DNA of 64,000 nt, taken from NCBI GenBank assembly GCA_023105745.1, contig JALGQZ010000003.1:42804185-42868184 (forward strand). Direction: 5' to 3'. Position 1 is the first letter of the stretch, and every line of letters begins with the position of its first letter. Under the pieces are notes generated by a model. The model made no database searches. It was given only the letters and a program-made list of their open reading frames with translations, and was not told the DNA's origin. A program made the position numbers and the translations under genes. The stretch comes from Austropuccinia psidii. Lineage: Eukaryota > Basidiomycota > Pucciniomycetes > Pucciniales > Sphaerophragmiaceae. Of this stretch, positions 13,182 to 26,214 are shown in pieces.

Positions 13182-13243
13182 ATAGTTTTATTTTACCAAT
13201 AACATCTAAACTCCATTGTATGCCATTAAATTAAGCACATAAA

Positions 13244-14498
13244 TCAATGGTCCTGATGAAATTTACAATTGACTATTTTTCCATACCATACCAAAGTACT
13301 TGGTTTAATTTTTTCACACATTTTTACCACATCTTCTCCAATGTTGTTGGCCAGATTTTCTGCATGTGGTGGATCATCATCTTCATATAAACCAAACCAT
13401 TTATCCCCAATTTGTGCTAACATGTTATGTAAAATCATGCAAGAAACAACCCAACTAACAAAATATTCAATTTCACAATTATCTCTCATTTGATTTCATA
13501 TTTCCCTTAGAGAAAACCACTTCCCCTTCAAAATTCCAATTCCATGCTTGATTATGACCATTGATATTTCTAGACAGTAATTGAAAGACAGTTGTCTTCA
13601 TTCTGTGCTACAGCTCCCTTATATGCTGGAACAACCCAAGGAGAGCTTGCATATGCTGAATCAGAAAGTAAGTACTAATCCTTCTCATAAAGCTCTTGAG
13701 GTGTTTATGCTATTTTCATATTTTGATAGACATTTGAATCATGAAGTGACCCAGTACAACCAACATGTAGTGCAGTGAACTGTTTGTTGATATTACAAAC
13801 CAGTTGTATTGACATAGAATACCTTATTTGTAAGCAATAAGTAAAATTGAAATAAAGAATAAAGATTCAAAAGCTTACCTCTTTTTTCAATCAAAATAGG
13901 CTTCACCATCATTGGGAGGATGTTGTGATAATGGTATGAGACTCCCATCAATAAACCCAATGCACCAAGGGAAGCCTTCTGCTTGAATTACTTGAGACAT
14001 CTCTCTTTGTTGTTCTATTGCTGGCCACACAATCACTTTGCACTTCAGCTTCATTAATATCTGGATGACTCTTTGAGTGTACAACACAATAGCTCCATGG
14101 CTCATTCCAATCTTTCCCAAAGCAGCCCCATTGCCATTTTATCCTAGCCTTGATAATGCCACAGCCAATTGGATAGCAGGATTGTGTTGTTTGTTTTGTG
14201 ATGCGTTTTGAAAGTTGTCATCAGCTTGAATTTATGAAACCAATTTCTCAAATGATTCATGTGCTGTCCTACATAGCTGTCAAAACTTTTCAGATGATAA
14301 GGTTTGTAAATCATTCATTGTATACATGTAATGTGATGGAGATCTTCTACAAGGATTGATGTATCTTTGTGATGTTATCAGATCTAATAAGATTATATCT
14401 TCCTGGATATCAGAATCACTATCAGAGCTGAGAGAATCAATGAACTGAAGTGAGTTTAAGGTCTGAAGTAAAGATAGCCTTTGCAATGCCTTGGGCAT
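13244..14498 (-). pseudogene. Harbinger DDE transposase (DDE_4-like nuclease), broken
   Basis: This would be the endonuclease that cuts and inserts the element. From ATG 14498 one frame runs through to 13879 with four stops. It contains a helical N-terminal part, then GFPWCIGFIDGSLIPL, the first catalytic Asp in its usual IDG context. A 56-nt GT-AG intron (13878-13823 on the - strand) joins in phase to a second exon with QLVCNINKQFTALHVG, TGSLHDSNVY and YLLSDSAYASSPWVVPAYK, the second Asp region. After a frameshift near 13560 comes GIGILKGKWFSLREI, where the third acidic residue, normally Glu, reads as Lys (codon at 13547-13549), and finally an EIEYFVSWVVSCMILHN tail. Most stops (before QLCRTA, after EAYFD, before TPQEL, before YLLSD, before NQMRD) stand where Arg or Gln is expected. 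Confidence 0.88.
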
Positions 14499-14801
14499 GG
14501 TAAATGAAGAAAAGGGCTGTAGTAAATGAAATTTGAAATCAAATACTTTGATAAATGATGAGTGTATTCAGATTTTATGCAAGATAAGGAAAGTTTTATG
14601 CAATTTAACATGTCATTAGTGAGTTGAGTGTTTTAAACATGTGACTTTATGGGAAGCTAAAGGCGGGCTTTTAGTATTTAAACATGGGATTTGGTACCAA
14701 AAACCTGTGTTTTTTTACCTTAAAATACCACACCTCTTGAGGTGTGGGACTTCTGAAATCCCAAAAAAATCAATGCGGGATTTTGGCAAAAAAAACTCAG
14801 G

Positions 14802-14838
14802 ATTTTGAGTGTGGGATTTGGTAACTTTGACACCCCCT
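14802..14838 (-). repeat. right terminal inverted repeat of the Harbinger element
   Basis: Ends in ACTTTGACACCCCCT, the inverse of the left end, and is followed by ATT. The match to the left repeat runs about 36 bases. Confidence 0.93.
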
Positions 14839-14841
14839 ATT

Positions 14842-17800
14842 AAATTAATTTATATTATTTTGATAAGAAGCTTTATTATTAAATAATTCTTGTAATTGAT
14901 TCTTGTAGAAAACTACTTCTTACTGTTATAATCACTAGTATTTCATAAAAAGTAGAAGAAATAATCAAGTAATTAATTATTTAATTGTAGTTATAATAAA
15001 TTTATTTATTGTTTTTCAAAAAGAACATTCATAGTACTCCTGATTAATGGTAATATTATCAAGAGTTTCATAGACACATCTTACAAAAATCTATTATAAA
15101 TGATCAATCTACCTGTGATTAATGTTCTGATAGATTTTTAAGAGATATTTTTGGCTTTTGAAACCAATTTCATTGGGATATTTTTAGTCTGGAAATTCTC
15201 AATTCACCCTTATAGACAAACAAAATGAAACAGATTATGTCAGAAAAATGATCAAGATGATTTGATAAGATTTAATGAAAAATTCTTCTGAGAATGATAA
15301 AAAAATTAAATGATATTTGTTTGTGGAGAAAGTTCTTCTATTTTCAATATGAGGAAATATTTCAATTAAAAATTGAGGTTTTATTTATGCCTCAAGGTTT
15401 TAATTTGAAATCACAAATTTTTGAAAATAAAAGACCTTGGGAGTCTAAGTTGAATACTATTTTTTTTTTGAAGAAACTGGATATTTATTGATTATTTGAA
15501 ACCAAATCTCCCAGAATTTTGAAATGTGCTTTGGATGGTTTGTAATTACATGGTAAATAAAGTAAATCTACTTGACATTTTTTTATTGTAGGATGTTCAA
15601 ATTTTTGAAGTGTGCTTTGGCTTATTTGTGATTAAATGTTATATAGAGTAAATCTAATTTATATTTTTCATCATAGGTTCTTCAAATTTCAGATAAAAAC
15701 ATTAATATTTAATGGCTTTTCAATTAATTCCTGACTTTTGGGTATAGTAGGAAACAAAATTATATTCAGCAAGGCTGGTAATAATAGTATAGAAATAAGA
15801 TGGTAGTATATTTTAAATACAAATTTACAAGGTAATAGTTTATTTTATTATAATTAATGAAAATAAATCAGGTATAAGCTTCAACAGACAATTCAACTTG
15901 AATTTCAAATGCCAAATGAATAAACTGGGTTATGATTTATTTTAGAAATATCTTAAAGTCTCTTTAAGTGATTTTTCATTTGAAAACCAGCTAGGAATCC
16001 TTATAAATCTTAATTATGAGCTTTATTATTTAAGATTTTATTTAGTAATATAGCTTTTAGCTACAAATTAATTAAGATATTTCTTCATTATGGGTTATCT
16101 GTATTAGTTTCAACGGAAAACCTTAATTACTGATACAAAATGGTTCAGACAACTTTCTGAGCTCAAATCTTAGAGGAGAAGTTGATAAAAACAGGAAAGA
16201 TACAATATTTCAAGAGCTTAAGTGGAAAATTTGGATAGAGGTACTCTATTAATACATATTGGAGCCTTACATAAGTATTAAAAAAAGGGGGCTTAGAAGC
16301 TCTCAGACTTACAAGGCTTTGCAATGGAGTTGAAACTTTCATGAAATAGAGGAGTAACCTGTTGTGAAATGCCATGTGCATCATTTCCTAAACCAGCTTT
16401 TTTCTTCATTTTAATTATTTGAGATCATTTAATGCAGCTTGGCACATGTGAGTAGAGCTTATATATTCAAGGATGTGCAATGAAGTCAAACCTTGATCAA
16501 ACCCAGCCTACATTACCTTTAACTTTATTAAACATATCTTGAATGGTTACTAAAAATCCCATAAGTGGATCAAATAGATTATAATGATGAGATAGTATCA
16601 ATAACACTATTCTGGGAATTAAATTTAATACAAGATATATTCCCTAAACTAATTATTTAATCCAAGCTCTGTCTACTTAATCACTTCCCCTGTTGTAATC
16701 TCAATAAAATATGCCTCCCTCCACACATCTGGAAAATTTCAATTTGATATAAAATTATCTCATAATGGCTACACAGCTATTTAAAATAACTAATAAGTTA
16801 ATAAATTGAATCAATTTTTATTTCAGAAATTATCAATAGTTAACTTTACTTACACAAGAGATTAAATACCTTTTTTAATTAGGAAAGTTCACAAAATATA
16901 CTTTCTCAAAATGAAAACAACCAAAATATTCAAAATTGAAAATTGATTATTACTATTATATGTGAGGAAAGCTTATATAAAGCGCTTTACTACCCATTTG
17001 TTCAATTAAAACAAGTATATTTCAAAAATAATCAGAGTTATACCTCAAAAGGCCTTTGAATTCACACATTGAAGTGATTATGTCCAATGTGATTTCTACA
17101 ACTCTTCTATGGATAGATTTACCTACTTATTATGGCTTCAAGTATAATAGTAAAAACTTATTTTTATATTCAAGAATTCCAACAAGGATATAAATAAATT
17201 ATTGTTTATAAAATGAAGCTAAACCGAATTTCTATATGGGTACTAAGAATCACAATTATGTGTGGAAAAGCTAATTCGGTTGATATTGGCACCGAAAAGC
17301 TGTGTTGAGTTTTGCTTAATGAATATGCTTTGGTTTTACATTTTTTCCTTGAATTTTATCTCCCTTACAAGTGCTTGGTTACTTTAATCTCCTTAATAAT
17401 AAATTCTCAAGTAGAAAATCAAAAATTTGTTTGTTTTGAACTTCATGGCATGCTTGCTACATTACAAAAAATTATAAATGAAAAAAGGATTCCAAGCTAC
17501 TATTCAAAGTATAGAAGAGAAGATTTGAGAATATAATTGAGTTGAGGAACAAGGACTCAACTCTATAAGAATGTTGTTAGAACAGCAAAGGTGAAATTTA
17601 TAAAAATAGGTGGGAATTTCTACAAGAAATATGGCCTGAAAGATTGAAAACAAACTTGAGGGAAGGTATGTCATAAAATGGAAAACCGATGAAAATTTCA
17701 AATAGGAAAAACATAAGAAATTGAGCTGTTTCGATATTCACCAAGGAATATTTTTCAGAGTGAATCCTACACCAGAGGAATTTCTAAGGTGTTCCATATA

Positions 17801-19300
17801 ATAATGTCTTTCTCATATAGACAACTTTTTGAAATGATTAATCTCAAGAAAAAATAAAAATTGATCAAAAATTGATTTTGACTACCAAATATTTTTGAAT
17901 TTATTTCAGCTTTGATATATTTCAAGGAAAATTAAATAAAGAAAAAGTTTCCTTGAGATTAAGAAAATATCCTTTATTCAGTTGTCACATATTTTATATT
18001 TTATTTCCACATTATAAATTGTGGATTATTATTTCATATTCAAAGACCAAGCCTCCCCCTACTCTACCTGGAAATACAGAAATATAACAAATCTCTTTCC
18101 CTATAAGAGGTTTTTTAGACTTTAGTTTTCATTTAATTATACAATAATTTAAGGTGAGATTAAGGATTATGCCTCAAGATTTGATTCCATCCACACTTTA
18201 TCAAGGCGAAATCAGAAGCTAACGATTTCAATCCTTTCTTATTATGATTTCTTACTTGAAATAGGTTCAAAATTGAGATAAGAGCACAAAATACCAGTAT
18301 ATAATTCCTTATTTATTTATCAGTCTGGATTTCATTGGTACTAAATTGATAGCTCCAAAGGTAATATTCCTTTAATCAAATTTTAAATAGATGTTAATGA
18401 TAAAAAGATATATCAAATGCATTTAATTAAAAAATCCTGGTTCTTAGGAGGTAGTGAAGTTCAAAATGAAATTACTTACAATATGCTGAAGAATTATCCT
18501 AATTTAACTTAATCGCTCAATAATTATTTAAGTGATTAGTCATCCTATTTAGAAAATCTTAGCTGATTTAGGACTTCATTAAAATATATTTGTAAATCAA
18601 TTAGCGTTTAACAAGTAATTTGCGATTAGATACCTTGGAATTGATTATCAGGGATTTATTTAAATTAGAGAATTCTCACCAAACTAGTCAGCTCAGTATT
18701 CAAAAAAAGGGAAATAAAAATTGGGAGAGACCCATTTATATCATTTAGTATTTTTTCTTGATTGAATATGAAGTAGATTCCATTTCTTGGATATTTATTC
18801 CTTTATAACACCAGCGTCAATCCCATTCAAAAAAACAATAAGTTTGTTTCAATAAAAATGAGACTTCCGTGATGAAGGATCAATGTGGCCTGCCATTATT
18901 TCATCTTTTCGTATTATTTGTCAGACTATTTCCAGAGATCAAGCAGAGTATTCATGCAGAAGAATTATATACATCCATTTTCTTGAGTTATATAGTAGAT
19001 TTCAAGCTATGAAGGATTGAAGCTAAGACTAAAATTAATGAGATTTTTTCTGTGAAATTTGTAAAATGGGGAAAAGCTTTTGAGAAATAGCTATAGAAAC
19101 ACCCTTAGTGAAAAATGTGACAGTGAAATGAAGTCATAATTCATGAGTTTGACAAGATTAGTGAGGTTTATTATAGAAAATGATAGTTTTATGTCAAAAT
19201 TTTCAGGCTTGGCTGGCTATTAAAATCTCTGAGAAAGATATTGGCAAACAACATTGTAACATCTTATGTAAATGATAAAATCCTAGTTGAGAATATATCC
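14842..19300. other. AT-rich gene-free stretch
   Basis: No supportable gene or element end. Frames are short, A+T is high and CpG very rare. A weak 65-codon frame at 15294-15491 (+) has no motif I recognise. Probably decayed repeats. Confidence 0.55.
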
Positions 19301-20746
19301 AAATGCAAATGTCAAGTTCGAAATTAGGCTCCAAGCTGGGGTGGACCTGCTACCCACAACGGGATTACCGTGTTTTTTGATGTGGCTGTTGCTTTTCTCA
19401 ATGTCCACTTGAGAAAAGGTCAAGCATTGGGCTCTTCTTCAATTTTGAAGAGGTTTGCTTGATAATTAGTTTCATGAAAGATTTTTTCGATGGACTCATG
19501 TTTGAAGGCTTTAGTTTATTTACAAATCTCCATTTACAATTTTTTGAATGTGGTTTGCTTTATGAAGTACTTTGCGCATAAATAAAAACAAGTTTGAGGA
19601 TCTCCGTAAGAAAATCTAAGGATTGAATTGTCCTAACTTACTTTCGGAAACGGCCCAAAAAACACACCCAACATTGAGTCTGAATGGGCATGTTTTCAAA
19701 TCCGGATGCATTCCAAGGACACGGATTGTTAATCGCTGCAGTGCAGATCTATGGAGACACATTCTGACTTGTGTCAAATTTCTCAACATTTGTACAAACC
19801 CCAGACTTATAATTTGTGAATCACAACTCAACTAAACTCCCAGGAAAGGTATTCTAACCACTTTGGATAGCTGGGACTAGCACCATCCATTCGCTGCCAG
19901 AGCTCCTGAGATACATTTAGTCGTTTGGTGACTTGTAGGGTTATCTGCTGTATACTTGGACGTTGGCAAACTCGTGCACCGTGGCCACGGGTGTGTTTCG
20001 GCTACCGCAAACTCAGGGAAGGCTACCCAGCCAGTCACGGGAACAGTTTCGAATTGTATGTTGGGCCTGAGAAATCCTTGGCAACACGACCCATGGGTGG
20101 CTTCGCCAGGTGGCGTGCCATTTTTGGGGTGCCAGCTGCAGTAAGAGGATGGGCATTTGCATCAGTTGCCAAAGAGCAACTTCCCAGAAAATAAGGACTA
20201 TTGTGGCCTCAAGTTCCCTCTTGTGGTGCATTCGCATTTTGCATTTCGTCCTGGGTTAACTCAACTGTATTTGCAATGTCCCAACCTGTTTTGAAGTGAG
20301 AGAATGAGGGTGGGAAGCTACTCACATCTACCACCGCCAGGAGATCAATAGATTAGCCCTGAAGTTGTGAGAAAAGCCAAAGGAATCGATTAAATTTCTT
20401 GGTCGTGGAGCTGACACTCCGCTTTGAAACACCTGCCAGACTTGTTAGAAGGAATCGCAATCAGAAACGACAGTGATACATTTCAATCCCAGTGCCGCTC
20501 TATCGCTTGGCATTGTAGGGCACGTAAAACTGAGGACATGGTGGGTGAAGTACTTGGCTTCCTATTTCTATTGATCACCCTCTTCCTATCGACTGCCTGT
20601 CGGTACCCGTTGTGCATGCATTGATGCTATCGACCCCGCCAGACCTCTTTCTATCGAGTCGCAAATTGGCAACTCCCCTTCACGAGTTGACCTCAGCCAT
20701 CAAAATTAGTGTTACACTTGTGCTTTGAAGGCACCTTTTAGCAACA
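19300..20746. other. CpG-rich segment upstream of the host gene
   Basis: Base composition changes near 19300: CG dinucleotides become frequent (for example about 17 in 20401-20700, counted by eye) while they are nearly absent in the flanks. Short frames exist on both strands (19925-20194 +, 20013-20237 -, 20424-20624 +) but none joins convincingly into a gene. It may hold the promoter and 5' region of the gene that starts at 20747, the remains of a second host gene, or exons I cannot delimit. Confidence 0.5.
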
Positions 20747-22758
20747 ATGTTAAGACGGCGCCTTACCACTTTGAGCTTGCTGCTGAGACTCAGGCTGGCT
20801 TTCGCAATGTTCAAGAAGGATTATTGCTTTTGGTTGGAGGAAACAGAAGAGTTCAAGGCCTCATTGCAATTTCACCAAGGAAGTTTCGATGAACAAGAGG
20901 CTTGTGGGAAATGCACCACCACCCTTTCAAATTTAGCAATTCATCCAGGTTAGCACTATTCAATCCTTCACACTAGGTCATTCGACTTGTTCTTCGTCAT
21001 TTAAGCAATGTCCAACCCACAAGCCACACACTCTCTTTTCTTATCGTTCTCGCGCATTGAGAAACCAGAATACATGGGTGATCTAGGTGGTAAGAAAAAA
21101 TTAAGCAGAGTGGCGTTTGCATTTTTTGTACTTCGCTCTAAAACAGTGCCTTTATAGAACCTGAAAACGCATACGTCAACTATTCCGAAGGGGATCAAGT
21201 TCGGGATTACGTGACATACCACCCTCCAAATAAACGTCCTAGAACAGTTGAGCTAGAAGGTAGGGCTCTAAGTTTTTCAAGCGCCTCCTTTCGAAATGAA
21301 AGGAAACAGGATTTCGGTTTATAATAGACTAGTTTGAATTTTAATGAAATAAATTAATTAAATTTCGCCTAGAAATTTTACGTGGAAGTACTTCTCAGTT
21401 CAAAACCGTGGAGCCAAAATTTCACGAATCACTTGAAGATAAGGCTGGCTTAATTCCAGCGGGCACCTTTGAAGTGGATGACTACTTAGTGGCCACTCAT
21501 GAAGGCCACTATTACTGGGGTGAATGCAAGTCGCATTCGATTGTAGATAAATTTTTTACTTTTTATTTATATGAAGCTAACATCGAGGATCAAAGAGCTA
21601 ATGAATGCGTCTTTACACTTGCACAACATATCTTCCGACCTTTGGGGATTAGTTGCATCTCGAAACCAATACCTTTCAAAAGACGATAAAAGCATGATTG
21701 GTGAAGCCATAGACCAAGATGAACATAGCACTAAGCACTTGGAATCGTTGGAAAGCAGCATGAATGCACCCAAAAACACGTTTGAAAATATTCACTCTGA
21801 CGAAAATGAAGCTGGTGTGACAAGTCAGATTGAAGAAAAGTTTGTGTTATCCAAGACAACAGTTTCATCTGCAACTCTTGAGGAACTCTGCATTTCATGG
21901 GCCCTGGCTCCTAACTCGAAGGAAGAGAGCCCTGAAAGAGATAAGTGGGTCAATTCTTTTGAGAAAAGCATTAAAGAACTTCAAGTCTGGCCAAAAATTC
22001 TCAAGAAAGCGTTGGGAAAGCCGTTGTGCGCTGAATGGAGGGGGCGACCCATGTATTCTAAATCCCTTGGCAAGAATCCGTCGAGGGTGCCACAGCCCTG
22101 GACACGAGGGGCTCATTCACGGATTACAATGTTTCCATTCTCACTCTTGGCACGTCAGCTCTGGAAAATGCAAAGGGAAATCCTTAGACGATTTGGTGTT
22201 GAGCTGTCTCACCCAGCTTTTGGGCAAGAGGTATTGAATTTTAGGATTTGGTATATGGAAAAAGTAAGCTTGTCCTCAGCTAAGCTTCCTGATAGCAAAC
22301 AGGGAACCTCGTGCTACTCTCTTTGGGAGCTATATGTCGGCCATCGAAAAGCTTTAGGAAAATTGGCTCCATGGCAAGCTCGTATTCCGAACAAAACAAA
22401 ATTATCAGTTAGAATTATTCAGGAGCAAATTTTTGTAGCGAGGAATGCCATTAACATTATCGGGACATACTACAAATCCCAGAATCCAACTAAATGGACT
22501 TGGTTTTTTGGAGGGAATGACGAAGGCTTTCACATGCTGCTCGAACAGATCATGGCTAAAGCGTGGGGCTGTACTGAGCAGATCTACCCCAAACTGGATT
22601 CAACAGGAACGAAATTCTTTCCATGGGCAACGAAGGTAGACGTGATAGAAGCTGATTTTCTTCAAAAGCTCAGCCTACCAGCTAAAGTAGTCCCGACAAA
22701 TGTTTTTAAAAATCATATTCAAAACATCGGAAAGGAAGTTGCTCCCATTGAAAACTGA
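20747..22758 (+). CDS. five-exon host protein of unknown function, 571 aa
   Basis: Proposed exons are 20747-20948, 21006-21089, 21158-21259, 21373-21529 and 21588-22758. All four introns (57, 68, 113, 58 nt) are GT-AG and every join keeps one open frame of 572 codons, unlikely by chance in this sequence. The last exon alone is open for about 390 codons. The N-terminus is Arg- and Leu-rich with no acidic residue in the first 20 positions, like a mitochondrial presequence (inference). The middle has EGDQVRDYVTYHPPNKR and TFEVDDYLVATHEGHYYWGE; the C-terminal half is Lys- and Trp-rich. I recognise no family. The exon 4 donor is ambiguous (21520 with acceptor 21595 also keeps frame), and translation could start at the second ATG, 21008. 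CpG is normal throughout, unlike the flanking DNA. A possible polyadenylation signal, AATAAA, lies near 22808. Confidence 0.68.
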
Positions 22759-24139
22759 CTCATATTCGGCTAAAATTTAATGTTGTTTGTTTAACATAGA
22801 CAAATGAAATAAACAATTGAAGAACTGATTGCTATTCAGGAGTTTTAAAATGCTTGATAAATGGGCAAGTGTTCGGAGAAATTTTCCAAATAAGTTTACC
22901 AAAAGAAGGCGACTTAACATGTTTGAATGTGATCATATCTACCATTTTCACTCTGTTCTTACCTCTAAAATTCCTCTTGCTTCAATTCAATTCAGAACTT
23001 AATGTCTGAAATTTATTTTTAGTGATATGATTTTTGAACCATTTCATCGGAGTCAAAGGGATGGGAGGTGGATGACAGATTACATCATGCAATCTTTGAA
23101 GTAACCGGGCCTTTTACATACACGAGCCAAGTTTTCAAACCAGTTTTGACAAAGTTTCAAAAAGATAGCTGAGCTTTTTTGAGACAACTGTTTTCATGGC
23201 CAAAATCGATTAGAAAAGTACAAATCAGTTACAAATGGTAGCTTATTCCACTAATTTGTTTCTCCCATCTACATTGTCTCAGATTTTTAAAAACCAAAAT
23301 TGAGTTTGTTAGTTATTTGGGCTCATGTCAGTTTTGAGTGGATTTCCATAAATTTTTATTTTTATTATCTTCTTATCTTCCTTATCATCTCAATCTTATT
23401 AAGGAACAAATCTAGGTCCTATGCATTCAATAGGTGATATTTCAATTTTACCTTTCAATGTAAAATTGTACACCAATAAAATTGAGTCTTCATAGTGACC
23501 TGTGGCGTGAGGGAGCCAACAATGGTGTGTTCACCTTTCAAGTCCTGAATATTGCTACCAAGACTTCTTTTACAATATTAGCTTGGAGAAAGGGGACCCC
23601 ATTTCTTCAACACAGCCCCAGTCACAAAATTTGAAAATCAACAAAACAGAAAGCAAGCAAGAAATGTATAATCATTCCTATTTCATGATATAATATTTGA
23701 CTTTCAGTGGATAATGAAAAAGTGAGAGTTCTGAAATGTAACCACCCCCCTCTTTTGTTTCATTCAAGGTAATTTGTCAATTTAAATAGCTATTTTTTTA
23801 ATTTAGACCAATAAGAAAGAAACAATTTTCTTGTAATTCAATCTCATAAATTTTGTTCTAAAGAAAGGCCTTATTTGATGCTGATTGTTCCAAATCGACC
23901 TACTTGTTCCTGGCTTCACCACCCAGATTTGCATACCGTTTCATTTATACAGATCCTTACCAGTTATGATACCCCTTTCATTGATGAAACTTTCCTTTTC
24001 CTAAATCAAATGTTTCACAGATCTTTATAAAATCATCCAAGCCCCCTATTGAGATTCAGTGGATGATACTTATACCTTTTTGTTCTATCAGTCCAATGCC
24101 CAGCTTAAGCTTCAAACCTTCAAATGATACCCTGAAACA
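22759..24139. other. AT-rich spacer between host gene and G2
   Basis: No gene seen. CpG content falls again within a few hundred bases of the host gene. The stretch ends at the CACTT target duplication of the G2 element (24140-24144). Confidence 0.55.
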
Positions 24140-24144
24140 CACTT

Positions 24145-25221
24145 TATGAGGCTTTGAGATATGAAAACATATTCAAAAAGGTCACAAAGAAACTTTACAA
24201 AACTTATTTCAACAATAATAATTAAAATTATGATCTTAAATGAATAAAAATGCCATGAAAAGGCATAAAGTCTGGATTATCTCAGAAAAAAAGGAATAAA
24301 CATGTGAAATAAATTACACCATTGGATTTACATTCAAAAAATACACATATGAAATCTGTATTTCATATCTGTAAAGTCAATAATCATTGAGATAACCTAA
24401 AAATATGCACTTTTATGATTAATGCATATATTCATGGTTCTTAGCTTGTATCTTTTGAAATTTGCATGATCATGAGCTTATCCAAAAATAAAGTTACCAC
24501 AAAATATCTGTAAAAATACAGATATAAAATTTATCTGGCATGTTGTAAACAAAGTTGGAACTTACCAGGGTTTATTGAGCAAAATAGCAATAGCTGTTGA
24601 CCACTTTAATTTGAAAGTTGTTCAAGCTTAAAAAAAAGTGAATATTCAGATTCTACTAGCTCATAAGTGCATAATTATGTAATTTCAAGCATGAGATTCA
24701 AGGTATAGCCCCCTGAAATGATGATTTGAAGTTTAAAACAGTAAATTTCAACAGAAAAGATGAGTTACAAGAAAAAATGATAAAAGATAGAGTTTTTATG
24801 ATGTAATAAAATGATATTGAGAGCTTAGTACGAGCATTAAAAGATATTAGTATTAGATCTCTGAATGGCTCTATTGTTAATAAGTCAAAATCTATTAATG
24901 ATCAAAGTTAAAGCTTTAAAAAAGATCATTGATGATCACCAACTGTAATCTTATTTTAAGTTTAAGAGTTAAATAAGTGATAAAACTGGTATATACTAGT
25001 ATGTAATGATTAAAAATAATAAAATACACAAAGTTTAGATTTTCAACAAGTGTATGAGGTCAAAAAACTTTGAGTTACAGTGATAACTCTAAAGAATGGT
25101 GTAATAATGAGAGAAGAAGGTTTAATTATGATTTAATTATCACTAAACCTTAAAACATTGAGCAAAACCAGTGGATAACATCAGTATGAATCTACTAGAA
25201 GCCTTCTGGAATCTAGGAGGG
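24145..25221 (+). repeat. G2 5' LTR, left part
   Basis: Aligns with 43132-43578 plus 46189-46812 of the 3' LTR and, inverted, with the solo LTR at 31711-33695. It breaks at GAGGG (25217-25221), the target of G1. Confidence 0.92.
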
Positions 25222-25969
25222 TATAACAATCACTAGTCAGGGGTAAGGGTATTCAACCTTACACCCACTCAAACACCTCAAATCAGCAAATCCACTGTGT
25301 GTATCAGCAATCAGTTTCAGAATACTTCCTTGCTGAAGCATGCATACAGTCTGGTTCATCAATACAGCCTGTAAACTTCTGTACAGGTTGGAATTACCCA
25401 ATACAGTTTGGATACACCATCCTGAAACTGTATGATCACTCAATACCACCACACTTCTTGTACAGATCCTGTAAAGCTGTACAGGACCTGTATTGCCCCA
25501 ATTCAATTCAATCATCAATTCCTCTCATGAAAACTCTCTGTCTGGATCAGGGCTGGTGATTCTCACATATACCAGCCCCTGTTTCTCCCCCTGGGGACCT
25601 TTCCCCAGTAAATGAATTTTGTTTATTTATTATTCTATGAATATTCTTATCCTTATTTTTGGGTATTATATTTATTAATTTTAAGTTAGTCTTTGCATTT
25701 CTTCTTTGCCTGTACAGTATGAGTTGTGGTGGCCATATCCTTATTAACCCTTCTCTTTCTTTCTAACAGGTTGAAACAGTGAGCTTGGAATTGTTTGTGG
25801 TTGGCTCTTTTACGTATTACTATTATCATTTGTTTCTGCTTTTTTCTTATATTTATTTTATTAGTAATTTAATCTTATTACACTCTTAAGTGTATTTCCA
25901 TTTTACCATAGCTTGAGCCCTCCATAAGTAAGTCCCAAGCCCTCTTCACTTGCAAGAGCCCCTGTGACA
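25222..25969 (+). repeat. G1 5' LTR
   Basis: 748 bp, starts TATAACA (a decayed TGTAACA) and ends CCCCTGTGACA. The U3 part repeats the motif CTGTACAG/CCTGTA several times. Confidence 0.93.
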
Positions 25970-26214
25970 TTAAATTAATTAACTCATATTTTTCTTCTTT
26001 ATTTTATTCATTTATATTAATTTCTCTCATTATTTAATTATGACTATTTTATGATTTTATCATTTCTCTCTAATCAATTCTCATCTCATTCATTTTATTC
26101 AAATGAAAATTGATTTTTATAATTTCTTAACCATTGCTGACCATCTCTATTTCATTGTTGATTTTATATCAGATCAAAATTTTCTTTTGTTGGCTTATTC
26201 AGATCTCATCAGGA

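Larger units (their letters stand above)
9025..14838. mobile_element. PIF/Harbinger-type DNA transposon, decayed, 5.8 kb
   Basis: The ends are inverted copies starting AGGGGGTGTCAAAGT and extending about 36 bp, and the element is flanked on both sides by ATT (9022-9024 and 14839-14841), a 3-bp target duplication as expected of Harbinger elements. Inside are the two genes typical of the superfamily, a Myb/SANT-like DNA-binding protein (9293-10480, +) and a DDE transposase (13244-14498, -). Between them lies a third, a TET/JBP-like dioxygenase (11999-13181, +). All three keep recognisable exons but carry stops and frameshifts, so the copy is dead. Subterminal sequence near both ends repeats the motif GGGATTTGG, partly as palindromes (9063-9090). 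Confidence 0.93.

Noticed and set aside
15294..15491. 65-codon frame as an RT fragment
   Set aside because: A weak resemblance around FMPQGFN is not supported by any neighbouring RT motif in order.
21830..22237. 135-codon frame overlapping the host gene
   Set aside because: It lies in another frame of the long last exon, which is open much farther and joins upstream exons in phase.
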